DNA of 64,000 nt, taken from Streptomyces aurantiacus. Its GTDB lineage: Bacteria > Actinomycetota > Actinomycetes > Streptomycetales > Streptomycetaceae. Under the pieces are notes generated by a model, which saw only the letters and a list, made by a program, of their open reading frames with translations, ran no database searches and had not been told where the DNA came from. Position numbers and translations under genes: made by a program. The stretch lies in NCBI RefSeq assembly GCF_027107535.1, contig NZ_CP114283.1, positions 4,154,001 through 4,218,000 on the forward strand, written 5' to 3'. Shown here in pieces: positions 26,607-35,076 of this stretch. The number at the start of each line of letters is the position of its first letter. Positions within the stretch are counted from its first letter, which is position 1.

Positions 26607-27574
26607 TGCCGACCGCTCCCATCGCGTGGAACCCGCCCGAATGGAACGCGCCCGAGCAGACGAAGGAGGAACTCGTCCCCCTGGAATGGCGCGGCCTGCG
26701 CTACACCTGCCGTGTCATCACCTCGGGCCGGCCGCCGGTCACCGAACCCCTGCTCCTGCTCGGCGGCGCACTGCAGGACATGTACGCCTGGCCCCGGCTG
26801 GAGCGCAGACTCAGCGCCCACATGACGTTGGTGCTCGTCGACCTGCCCGGTGTCGGCACAGCCGACGACCTGTCCTCCGAGCACGGTTTCGACGCGCTCG
26901 CCGAGGCCGCTCTGCTCGTCCCCGACCGGCTCGGGTTCGACCGGATCAATCTGCTGGGCGCCTCCTACGGCGCGCCGATCGCCTACCGTGCCGCCCTCAG
27001 CAGACCGGCGCGGATCGCGCGGCTCGTCCTGGCCGGCGCCACGCACCGGATGAACCCGGGTCTGGTGTCCGAGTGCGAGCAGGTGTGGCGCGCCCGCGCC
27101 GCACTCGCGGACGACATCGATGGGACGCTGTCGGACTCCGGGTCGCAGGAGATCGCGGCCCGCGCCGTCACGACGCTGTTGAACACCGCCCTCGGCGACC
27201 AGGTCTGCCAGGCACCCACAGTGGCAAGGCTGCTGCACCGGCAGTTCGCCCGCATCACCCCGGCCGAGGCCCGCCGCCACGCCGTCTGTCACCAGCGGCT
27301 GCTCGGATCGGATCCGCTGCCCTCCGAGAACATCGACGCTGTGCGCGCCCTGGTGTTCACCGGTGAGCACGACGACGTCAGCACTCCGGACGAGAACCGC
27401 GCCGTGGCGGCCGCCATCGCTGGCTCGACCTTCGTGCTCGTCCGAGACGCCGACCACATGGTGCACCTCGAACGGGAAGCCGAGTACGCCGACCTGGTCC
27501 TGCGCTTCCTCACCGACCTCTCACTCGAAGGCCTTCAGTACACGACCACACCGGAACGCCTCGGGCGTGGCTGA
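26603..27574 (+). CDS. Alpha/beta hydrolase, operon partner of KAS III and ACP
   Basis: 323 residues, alpha/beta hydrolase fold. Strand and oxyanion region LLLLGGALQDMYAW, nucleophile elbow LLGASYGAP with Ser121, acidic residue probably in FTGEHDDVSTPDEN, and His in DADHMVHLE. It overlaps the ACP gene by four bases if it starts at GTG 26603, or by one at ATG 26606. In context it may release an acyl product from the ACP, acting as an editing or final thioesterase, or act as a lactone/ester hydrolase. Not tested. Confidence 0.85.
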   Translation: MMPTAPIAWNPPEWNAPEQTKEELVPLEWRGLRYTCRVITSGRPPVTEPLLLLGGALQDMYAWPRLERRLSAHMTLVLVDLPGVGTADDLSSEHGFDALAEAALLVPDRLGFDRINLLGASYGAPIAYRAALSRPARIARLVLAGATHRMNPGLVSECEQVWRARAALADDIDGTLSDSGSQEIAARAVTTLLNTALGDQVCQAPTVARLLHRQFARITPAEARRHAVCHQRLLGSDPLPSENIDAVRALVFTGEHDDVSTPDENRAVAAAIAGSTFVLVRDADHMVHLEREAEYADLVLRFLTDLSLEGLQYTTTPERLGRG

Positions 27575-27655
27575 CACCGTCGGCGCTTCTCGTCCACGGA
27601 GATTCATTGATGCTCTCGGGCGGAGCCAGGCGCAAGGGCGGGTCCGTACGTCCCG

Positions 27656-28309
27656 GTGGGTGGTGTACTGCTTTACATGCCGTCCACGGACGATGAACGG
27701 GAAGTGCTGACGAGCGGGGTCCATCTCGCGGTGTTCTCAACGGTGCTGCTCGTGGTGATCGGCCTTGTCTGGGATTTTCCCTGGCAAGCGTTGGTGTTGT
27801 TCGTTGTGGCGTCGGTCGCGGTCAGTGGCCTGATCACCGTCATGACGCTGGCCGACGTGCAACGCGCCGCACAGCGGAGAGCCATGACTCAAGGGGCCCT
27901 GGTCACATGGGCCGGCCGCAACGGCGGGTCCTTCGTTACCACCTCGGCGGCGTTGACCGGCGACGTGCAGCGGTGGGAGTTGCCGGCGAGCCCTCGGTTT
28001 CGTGGTGAGCTGCTCGCCGTGGGCCGCTGCCAGGGCATCGAGGTGGGCGTCGCCTGCTCCATAGAGGACGTCGGCGAGGTGGGCACGTCAATCACGGCAG
28101 TCCTGCTCCGTCTGTCCGAACAGCGGCCGACCGCACAGCTGCGTCGCCGGGACATACGCCGACTGGACCTGCCACAGGGCGTGGACTCGGTGGAGACGGA
28201 CGGCCACGAGCTGCGCGTACGGTTCGAGGGCTGGCCGCCGTCGCCCACGGCGGTGGACACACTGGTCGACGCAGTCGTACGCCTGGCCGCGAGACCACTC
28301 GACACGTGA
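27656..28309 (+). CDS. Hypothetical membrane-anchored protein with cytosolic domain
   Basis: 217 residues from GTG 27656; ATG 27677 (MPSTDDERE) is an alternative and no ribosome binding site decides between them. Two adjacent hydrophobic segments (LAVFSTVLLVVIGLVW and ALVLFVVASVAVSGLITVM) are followed by a soluble ~145-residue domain with alternating strands (GGSFVTTSAALTGDV, GVACSIEDVGEVGTSITAVLLRL). No family recognised. It lies 81 bases after the alpha/beta hydrolase on the same strand, so it may be co-transcribed. Confidence 0.65.
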   Translation: MGGVLLYMPSTDDEREVLTSGVHLAVFSTVLLVVIGLVWDFPWQALVLFVVASVAVSGLITVMTLADVQRAAQRRAMTQGALVTWAGRNGGSFVTTSAALTGDVQRWELPASPRFRGELLAVGRCQGIEVGVACSIEDVGEVGTSITAVLLRLSEQRPTAQLRRRDIRRLDLPQGVDSVETDGHELRVRFEGWPPSPTAVDTLVDAVVRLAARPLDT

Positions 28310-28356
28310 CGCTGTGCTGTGGGGGGCGGCCAACGAGGAGCATCACTTCGGCTTGC

Positions 28357-28746
28357 CTACCCGGTGTCCGGCAGCTCGATGTCGGGCCACAGCGCTGGTT
28401 CCGCGCCCGCACGTCGCTCGACCTGGCGCGCGTTCTCCTGTCGCACCGCCGTCAACCAAGGCCACAGATCCGGTAGTTGCTGCCCGGAGCAGGCCAGACG
28501 GTGCTCGATCCGGCATCGCTGCAGCGGATCCGGCGGACACACGGCGTACACCGCCACCCGTCCGTCCGACAACGTGATCCACCGACGCTCCGCCGGTACC
28601 AGATGCGCGAGCACATCGAGCCCCGGTTCCAGGAGCACCCAGTCGTGATCCAGTGTCGGCACTCGGTCCTGCGGCAGCCTGCAGTACGGGCAGGCAGATG
28701 CCTGTCCGTCGCCCCATCGCCGTGGCTCCTTGTCGACAGCCCCCAT
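28357..28746 (-). CDS. DUF6083-like zinc-ribbon protein
   Basis: 129 residues from ATG 28746. A zinc-binding CPYC (ACPYCRLPQDRVPTLDHDWVLLEPG) is followed by the VPAERRWITLSDGRVAVYAVCPPDPLQRCRIEHRLACSG block typical of small Streptomyces DUF6083 proteins, which are common and of unknown function. The upstream frame to 29004 is open but has poor codon use and no similarity, so the shorter start is chosen. Convergent with the membrane protein at 27656. Confidence 0.7.
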   Translation of the reverse strand: MGAVDKEPRRWGDGQASACPYCRLPQDRVPTLDHDWVLLEPGLDVLAHLVPAERRWITLSDGRVAVYAVCPPDPLQRCRIEHRLACSGQQLPDLWPWLTAVRQENARQVERRAGAEPALWPDIELPDTG

Positions 28747-29186
28747 ACTCTGAGCGTGCGGCCTGGCAGGGCGCGCCACACGTCGCCAATCGGACGGGAC
28801 CCACGCGCCCACACGGACAGGCAACGACAGGCGAGGCAACTCCTGGACGCTCCTTGCGCATACGTCCCGTCTGCAGCGGCCGGACAGGTGTCGTAGACAA
28901 CAGGACGCTGCCCGGGATTGACAGTCATCGTCCTGTGAAGGCGCGGTGGACATCGGCGGATCGGGTGGTCGGACGTCGGGATATCCGGAGGGGCGCGGGG
29001 GCATTGAACTGTCATGTGCCGCGCGCCGGTTCCGGCAGTGGGAGTTGCTGATGCCCAGCTGTCAGGAAGCGGTGGAGGCCCGATCGGCAGTGGGGCCCCG
29101 CGGAATTCTCACGGGGTGGCCTGCCGGGCGCTGGGTCCCGTGTCGGCTGTGAAGACCATCGCGTGGTGTGACCATCGGGGGCGGAT
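28747..29186. other. Intergenic, no convincing gene seen
   Basis: 440 bases between the divergent DUF6083-like gene and the membrane protein at 29187. Several frames are open but codon use and composition do not support a gene. No promoter or hairpin identified. Confidence 0.4.
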
Positions 29187-30443
29187 GTGGAGCAACTGGT
29201 AGCTCTGAAACCGCAGTTGATCGGACGAGTGTTCCGTGCGTCAGAATCCGTCGATATCCGCGCCTCGATGTGCCGGCTGCGCAGGGTGCCGAGGTTGTTG
29301 CGAAGAGTGTTACGCCCGCTGTGGCGTCTGTGGATCCACTTGTCGTACTGGCCGTTGAGGGCAAAGACCAAGGTTCTGCTGGTCAGTTTCGTCTTTTCGG
29401 TGACGCTGCTGATCCTGGCCCACGCCGGTGGCGTGCTCGGACCGCCGGCCGGGCCCGACCGACGGTGGGCTCTGGACTACGTGTTCTCGGACAACGTGGA
29501 CCTGGGCGGCGTGAGCCTGTCTCTGCTCCAGGACCCGGCCGGGCTGATCGTGCTGGCGGTCGTCTTCATCACGCCCGTCTTCTGCTGTCAGCAAGTGCTG
29601 GCCATCTCGGACTTCGTGCAGATGAACGAGCGTAACGCTGTCGATGTGGAGCGTACCGTCGATGAGATTCGCGAACTCAACGATCTGGTCCGCAAGACCA
29701 ACCGGTGGTTCGAGGTGTTGGGGGGTCGAGAGGTGTCCGCGGCCATCGCGGTGGCCATGGGGATCGGCACGGCCGCGCTGTACGGCTTCGTCAATGCCCA
29801 TGGCCTCATGGAGACGTGGAACCCGACCGGGCTGCCCGATCCGGTCTGGCGCTCGGAGGTCTACGCGGGCTGGTGGGCGAACTGGCACGCCCACCGTGAA
29901 CTCGCAGTGGCCTTGTGCGTGGCCGGCACGTACGCCTTCTACTTCTTGGCCAAGCAACTGGTCATGGGGGTGGTCTTCACCGCCTACCTGCATCGGTCGG
30001 AGGCACTCGGCTTCGGGGTCACGCCGAACATGCGGTTCGACAGCGACGGATATCAGGGACTGCGGCCACTGCGTCAGTTCATGTTGTGGACCTACGGCTC
30101 CGCGCTGGCCCACCTGATCGGCTTACTGGTCCTCTTCACGGTCTGGCTGCCGGCCGAACCATGGATGGTGTTCATCGTGCTGGGAGTCATGCTGGTCGAC
30201 ATGCTCGTGATCGTCTACCCGTCGTCGATCGGTTATCACTCCGCACTGAAGGTCAAGCAGGATCACGTCAAGTCGTTGTACGAGATGAACCTTCCAAGCG
30301 AGGAGTGCGACGCGGCCATCGCGCGGGTCTGGGCCGATCCCGTGCTTCCGGTCACGACTCGCAAGGCCATGACCGGCATCATTCTCTACTTGCTGGTCCC
30401 CGCGGTGCCTGCCTTGATACCCGTCCTGTTCCAGCAGCTCTGA
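29187..30443 (+). CDS. Multi-pass membrane protein, hypothetical
   Basis: 418 residues with about seven hydrophobic helices, for example VLLVSFVFSVTLLILA, LIVLAVVFITPVFCC, LAVALCVAGTYAFYFLAKQLV, IGLLVLFTVWLPA, MVFIVLGVMLVDMLVIV and a last GIILYLLVPAVPALIPVLF. A long soluble loop (EIRELNDLVRKTNRWFEVLGG) lies in the first half. The start is uncertain: GTG 29187 has no clear ribosome binding site, and ATG 29268 would also give a full membrane domain. No family recognised; it is a single gene. Confidence 0.6.
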   Translation: MEQLVALKPQLIGRVFRASESVDIRASMCRLRRVPRLLRRVLRPLWRLWIHLSYWPLRAKTKVLLVSFVFSVTLLILAHAGGVLGPPAGPDRRWALDYVFSDNVDLGGVSLSLLQDPAGLIVLAVVFITPVFCCQQVLAISDFVQMNERNAVDVERTVDEIRELNDLVRKTNRWFEVLGGREVSAAIAVAMGIGTAALYGFVNAHGLMETWNPTGLPDPVWRSEVYAGWWANWHAHRELAVALCVAGTYAFYFLAKQLVMGVVFTAYLHRSEALGFGVTPNMRFDSDGYQGLRPLRQFMLWTYGSALAHLIGLLVLFTVWLPAEPWMVFIVLGVMLVDMLVIVYPSSIGYHSALKVKQDHVKSLYEMNLPSEECDAAIARVWADPVLPVTTRKAMTGIILYLLVPAVPALIPVLFQQL

Positions 30444-30719
30444 CCTCGCGGAGTCGAGCCTGAGTCCGTCGGCCGCCGCGACCTCGGGGCGCAGTTGTTC
30501 GAAGAGCCTGAACGAAATCCCACTCAGGGCGTGACCTTGCGGGGGAGGATGGCCCCATGACCGCTCATCGGGCAGCAGCGGGGGAAGCGGAGGAAGAAGA
30601 CCCCGAAGGCGGGCATGCGGGAGGGTCGAAACGCGAGCAACGACGGCTTGTCTGGGTGACTCTCCTGCCATCTCAAGGAGAGCGAATGCAACATGTCACG
30701 GCAACAGGTGAAGGGCGAA

Positions 30720-31523
30720 ATGACAGACACCCGCAGTGGCGCGAGTGGTATCGACACCAGTAAGCCTCATTCGGCGCGCATGTACGACTACTTCCTCGGT
30801 GGGAAGGACAATTACGAAGTCGACCAGGAGGCTGCCGAGAAGGTCATTTCCGTCTTCCCCCATGTCTCGGAGATGGCGCGGACCAACCGCAGGTTCATGC
30901 ACCGGGCCTCACGCCTGCTGGCCGAGCGAGGTGTCCGGCAGTTCCTCGACATAGGGACGGGAATTCCCACCCGGCCGAATCTGCATCAGGTCGTCCAGGA
31001 GATCGCTCCTGACGCACGTGTCGTGTATGCGGACAACGACCCGATCGTGCTGCGGCACGCCGAGGCGCTTCTCCACAGCACCCGGCAAGGGAGTACGACC
31101 TACGTCCACGCGGACGTGCGAGAGCCTGAAAAGATCATCGAAGCAGCCAGGGAGACCCTCGACTTCGACCAGCCGATCGCGTTGTCGTTGGTAGCCCTCC
31201 TCCATCTGGTCGGGGACGAGGACGATCCCCACCGCATCGTGACCGAACTGCTCAGGCCACTCGCACCCGGTAGCTACCTGGCGTTGTCTCACGCGACCGG
31301 GGACTTCGACCCTGAGACCTGGGAGCGCATCGTCGAGATATACCGCAGTGGCGGTACGCCTGCCCAAGTGCGGTCACGCACTGAATTCGCCACGTTCTTC
31401 GACGGACTTGAACTCGTCGACCCGGGCGTGGAACTCGCCATGCTCTGGCACCCCGAGCTCGGCGAACCGGACGGTCATGATGAGCGGATACCTTTGTACG
31501 CCGGGGTCGCTCGCAAGGTCTGA
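30720..31523 (+). CDS. SAM-dependent methyltransferase (DUF574/Methyltransf_19 type)
   Basis: 267 residues. The signature of this Streptomyces family is clear: HSARMYDYFLGGKDNYEVDQEAAEKV, the SAM motif FLDIGTGIPTRPNLHQVVQE, YADNDPIVLRHAEALL, then SLVALLHLV and the C-terminal PGSYLALSHATGDFDPE. Its members methylate unknown small molecules. ATG 30720 (MTDTRSG) follows AAGGG; the in-frame ATG at 30693 is an alternative. Convergent with the Rieske gene with 54 bases between stops. Confidence 0.88.
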   Translation: MTDTRSGASGIDTSKPHSARMYDYFLGGKDNYEVDQEAAEKVISVFPHVSEMARTNRRFMHRASRLLAERGVRQFLDIGTGIPTRPNLHQVVQEIAPDARVVYADNDPIVLRHAEALLHSTRQGSTTYVHADVREPEKIIEAARETLDFDQPIALSLVALLHLVGDEDDPHRIVTELLRPLAPGSYLALSHATGDFDPETWERIVEIYRSGGTPAQVRSRTEFATFFDGLELVDPGVELAMLWHPELGEPDGHDERIPLYAGVARKV

Positions 31524-31577
31524 ACCCTCGGCAGAGATACCGGTACCCCGTCCCGCGCCTGTCTGCTGGGACACAGC

Positions 31578-32699
31578 TCACCCACGGAGTGGCCAGGACG
31601 ACGTGAGGTCACCATCGATCGGCAGCGTCTGCCGGTGGTGATCGCTTCCATCGGCTTCGGCAGCGGCTTCGGCGACGGGCGGGCTGACGTCGCGCGGCTG
31701 CGCGACGGGAAGGCCGGGCGGGTAGAACTGGGCGTACCAGCGGCGCAGGGCCTTGATGCCCTTCTCGTGCGGAAGCAGAACCGGGCGAGGTTGGTGGATC
31801 TTGTGATCCCAGATCCTGACCTCTTCGCGTACCTCGTCCAGGGCTTCTGAGCGGAAGACAAGTTTGAGCACGGGTGTCAGGAACGGGGCCCGGGCCGGTT
31901 TACGGAGGTAGTACAGCATCCGCAGTTCGCTGGTGTGGTCGTCGATGGGAGTGGAGAGCGCGACTGCGGTCACCGACAGGACCGGCCCATGGGTGCGGAC
32001 CACCATCACACCGGGTCCGTACATGAAGGCGTCGAAGGTGTTGTCGATGTCCCAGCCGAATACGCGCCGGCTGATCCGGCCGCGGACCTCGGCGAAGGGG
32101 CCGTCCGTCCTCCAGTCCTGGACGGGGGGTTCGCTCTGGCCGTGGATGAAGTGGAAGTGGGACTCGTCGACGATGTTCTCGCGCATTTCCTGGACGTGGA
32201 TGCGCGCCTTGCAGGTGTCGTCGATCGGCTGGGCGAAGTTCCTGGATTCTGTCTCCGGGATTTCCGGTACTTCCCAGGAGGGCGCGGCAGGGCCTGTGTA
32301 GACGAAGATGAGGCCGCTGTGCTCGCGGACCGGGAAGCCTTCGAGGGACACTTTGGGGGTCCGGACCGAGAACGGGGCGTTCACGCAGCGGCCGTCCGCA
32401 CCGAATCGCCATCCGTGGAAGGGGCATTCGACAGTCCCGCCCACGACCTTTCCGCCGACGCCCAGATGTGCACCGTAGTGGGGGCAATGTGCGTCTCTCA
32501 CGGCCGCTTGTCCGTCGCTCCCGCGGAAGGCGATCAGCGCCCGTCCGAAGTAGTGCAGGCTGACCACCCGGTTCTGTCGCAGTTCGCTGCTGCGGAGGAC
32601 GGCGTACCACCCGTGCGGAACTGTCGGCATCGGATACTGGTCGGCTCGCGGATCGCGGGGCAAGCCCGCCAACTTGTCATGACTGCGACGGAGACGCAT
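31578..32699 (-). CDS. Rieske non-haem iron oxygenase (KshA/DAF-36 type)
   Basis: 373 residues. The Rieske [2Fe-2S] ligands are CPHYGAH and CPFHGWRF in the first 110 residues, and the mononuclear iron site is ENIVDESHFHFIHGQ. The C-terminal portion with LRKPARAPFLTPVLKLVF is the helix-rich end of KshA-like and cholesterol 7-desaturase-like oxygenases. Substrates of the family are steroids and other polycyclics; none is clear here. It needs a reductase/ferredoxin that is not adjacent. Start ATG 32699; the N-terminus is basic and not a signal. Confidence 0.88.
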   Translation of the reverse strand: MRLRRSHDKLAGLPRDPRADQYPMPTVPHGWYAVLRSSELRQNRVVSLHYFGRALIAFRGSDGQAAVRDAHCPHYGAHLGVGGKVVGGTVECPFHGWRFGADGRCVNAPFSVRTPKVSLEGFPVREHSGLIFVYTGPAAPSWEVPEIPETESRNFAQPIDDTCKARIHVQEMRENIVDESHFHFIHGQSEPPVQDWRTDGPFAEVRGRISRRVFGWDIDNTFDAFMYGPGVMVVRTHGPVLSVTAVALSTPIDDHTSELRMLYYLRKPARAPFLTPVLKLVFRSEALDEVREEVRIWDHKIHQPRPVLLPHEKGIKALRRWYAQFYPPGLPVAQPRDVSPPVAEAAAEADGSDHHRQTLPIDGDLTSSWPLRG

Positions 32700-32939
32700 G
32701 CGCTGATGCTAGCTGCCGCAGGAGCTGCGCACCGGCGAAGGCGATCATCGCCGATCAGGAGGAGCGTCGCGTCGTCCGAGGCGGTCGTCCCTCCACGGTC
32801 AGTCCGTCGACCGCCCCGCGAAGGCGCGGCCCCACCAGCGACCGACGCCGCCGGTGCGGCCAGGAGCGCTGATCTCCTGCGCGGCGTCTCCGGCACGGAA
32901 CCTTCTTGGGATGCCTGTTTGTCGCGCGAGTGTGGCGGG

Positions 32940-32978
32940 GGCGCCCTCTCGTGGGTGCGAGGTTGGCGAGAGGGCGCC
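32940..32978 (-). terminator. Hairpin terminator after GH43 gene
   Basis: GGCGCCCTCTCG (32940-32951) pairs perfectly with CGAGAGGGCGCC (32967-32978) around a 15-base loop, 16 bases past the GH43 stop. Confidence 0.8.
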
Positions 32979-32993
32979 GGTAAGACCCTCAGG

Positions 32994-34433
32994 TCAGCTC
33001 GTCAGGCGGAAGGTGGCGTCGCTTCGTCCTGTGGCGGTGGTGATCGGTTCGAGCTTCAACTGGAAGGCGTAGTGGCGGATGTAGCGGTCGGGGTGGTTGT
33101 ACGACTGGAACGAGGACCAGGCAGAGTCGGCGAGCCCGGCGACCTGGCGGAAGGTGGCGTCCCCGGCGAAGGCGGTGGTGCCGTCGTTGTGGGCCAGTTG
33201 GAAGTCGACTCCGTCGTGCCGCAGGTAGTGGCCGGGGAAGTTCACCGACTCGAAGGAGACGGTGCCGGAGCCGGCCAGGCCGGGTCGCTGCCGGAATTGG
33301 GCGTCCTCGTTGGTGACGTTCTGGTCGATGCGCACGTCGAAGTTGCTGTGCCGCACGTAGCGGTCCTGGAAATTGAAGGACTGCAGCCTCTTGCCCGGGA
33401 CATTGGCCCAACGCGCCTGGATCCGTGCGTCCTCGGCGGCCGTCAGGTTCAGGATCGAACCGTGGCGCTTCTTCGTTCCGCCCAGGTTGAAGGTGCCGGC
33501 GGCCGGAAGCCGGTAGGAGCCGGAGGCGGACGGGGTGGACGGGCTGGTCGTCAGGACCGGCATGTAGCCCTTACCTGCCGCGTACTGATCGAGGTACAGA
33601 GCCCACTCGTCACGGTTCTTGAACTTCAGCCACATCGGGCCCTCGACCTGCGAGCCGGTAAGACCGATTCCGGAGAGGTTGCCGAGGCTGGTCCAGGTGC
33701 CGAGGATCGAGTTGCTGCCTTCGATCGTGATCTGGCCGTCGCCGGAGGCCCGCACATAACGGTAGTTGCCGACACCCGACGGTATCTCGACGATCTGGGT
33801 GTCGATGATCTCCTGAGTGCCAGGACGGTCGATGTAGACCTGGGGAGTGGTGGTCGTGCGGAAGTCGGTCGTGCGGGAGTAGTAGATGCGGTGCTTCTGT
33901 ATGCCGTTCCGGCTCCCGTTCGTTGCCCAGTACAGGACGTAGCTGTTGGTGGCGGAGTCCCAGATGGCCTCCGGCGCCCACGCGTTGCGTCCTTCGGGAA
34001 TCGCGCCTGCCACGTTCAGAAGCCACGGCTTGGACCAGGTGACCAGGTCCGTGGACTCCCACACCACGAGGTTGCGGCTGCCGTTGTTGATGGCGTCGTC
34101 CCAGGACTGGCCGCAGCCGATGCACAGGTCGGTCGCGATGATCCAGTACTTGTTGCCGTCGGGTGAGCGGACGAGTGCCGGGTCGCGCACTCCGCGCGTA
34201 CCCACGGTGGAACGCAGGGTCATCCCGCCACTGTTGAGATCGTTCCAGTTCAGACCGTCCGTGCTGTAGGAGAAGTACATTTGCTGGCCCGTCGCCCCCT
34301 CCCCGATGAAGTGCGTCATCAGGTAGCCCGGGTCGGCGGCCGCGGCCCGGTCCGGTGAGATCCCGGCCTGGCCGGTGAGGAGGAGGCAGGCGGCGACCAA
34401 TATCGCCGACAGCCGGGCGAGAACCGCGGACAT
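32994..34433 (-). CDS. Secreted GH43 glycosidase with C-terminal AbfB (CBM42-type) module
   Basis: 479 residues. Signal peptide MSAVLARLSAILVAACLLL...AAA, cleavage near residue 35. The catalytic five-bladed propeller shows GVRDPALVRSPDG with the conserved Asp, AWAPEAIWDS, DTQIVEIPSG and VEGPMWLKF with the general-acid Glu, as in GH43. From about residue 330 there is a three-fold AbfB module (LQSFNFQDRYVRHSNF, SFESVNFPGHYLRH, FQSYNHPDRYIRH), which binds arabinofuranose side chains. It probably releases arabinose from arabinan or arabinoxylan outside the cell. ATG 34433 follows AGGAGA; the longer upstream frame has no similarity. Confidence 0.9.
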   Translation of the reverse strand: MSAVLARLSAILVAACLLLTGQAGISPDRAAAADPGYLMTHFIGEGATGQQMYFSYSTDGLNWNDLNSGGMTLRSTVGTRGVRDPALVRSPDGNKYWIIATDLCIGCGQSWDDAINNGSRNLVVWESTDLVTWSKPWLLNVAGAIPEGRNAWAPEAIWDSATNSYVLYWATNGSRNGIQKHRIYYSRTTDFRTTTTPQVYIDRPGTQEIIDTQIVEIPSGVGNYRYVRASGDGQITIEGSNSILGTWTSLGNLSGIGLTGSQVEGPMWLKFKNRDEWALYLDQYAAGKGYMPVLTTSPSTPSASGSYRLPAAGTFNLGGTKKRHGSILNLTAAEDARIQARWANVPGKRLQSFNFQDRYVRHSNFDVRIDQNVTNEDAQFRQRPGLAGSGTVSFESVNFPGHYLRHDGVDFQLAHNDGTTAFAGDATFRQVAGLADSAWSSFQSYNHPDRYIRHYAFQLKLEPITTATGRSDATFRLTS

Positions 34434-34673
34434 GTATGTCTCCTGTCGTTCTGCGAGTGCCGCCTCTGGTGGCAGCGAGGGCGGAGGGTGGGGTCGGTCT
34501 CCGTATCGAGAGGCGTGCCTGGTGTTCGAAATGTCGAACGATGTGCGAAGCTTCGGCCAGAAGATAGATTTCAGGCTCGAGGGCGTCAATGGAACTGGCC
34601 GGTACGGTTCCAGATGGATCGCGCCTGTCCTGACGGACACGACGTGGACCGCAACTCGTTCAGCTGGCGGTGA

Positions 34674-34862
34674 TCACGCCAAGTGGCCCAATGTGGGGTG
34701 GAGTTGCGCGGATTCGGGGTGGTCGAGGTCGTCAAAAATGGTCAGGACCTGCTGCCATGACGTGCGGGCCTCGTCGGACTTCTCGACAGCATGATGATTG
34801 TCGCCGAAGTGCGTGAGAACAGCGGCTTCGCCGAAACGCTCGCCGAGGCGTCGTGAGGACCT
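34674..34862 (-). pseudogene. TPR fragment of an AfsR/SARP-type regulator
   Basis: About 60 residues (RLGERFGEAAVLTHFGDNHHAVEKSDEARTSWQQ..., ending HPESAQLHPTLGHLA) match the last TPR units of AfsR/SARP-type regulators, where RFGEADTLTHLGDTHH and ARTAWQQALTILDDLDHP are usual. There is no winged helix, ATPase or start signal upstream in any frame, so this is a stranded 3' remnant, probably from deletion of a larger regulator gene. The remaining intergenic bases around it (34434-34673 and 34863-35076) show no gene. Confidence 0.6.
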
Positions 34863-35076
34863 GCAACCGCTGATCCGGGAATCCTGACCGCAGACAGCCC
34901 TGCTCCGGAGCATGCCGGGCAGGGCTGTCTGTTCGGTGGCCGCAGCCTCGATTGCGCCCGGCCGCGGCGAGGACGCCGCCGTGGTACCCCGACAGCGACC
35001 TCGTCGACCTGCGCCTCCTCAGCAAGTCGGGGAGCAGCGCCCGCCATCACGGCTGACCAGGCACCATGTGCTGGAT

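Noticed and set aside
32940..32978. Inverted repeat as an insertion-sequence end
   Set aside because: It lies 16 bases after a stop with no transposase and no target duplication; a transcription terminator explains it.
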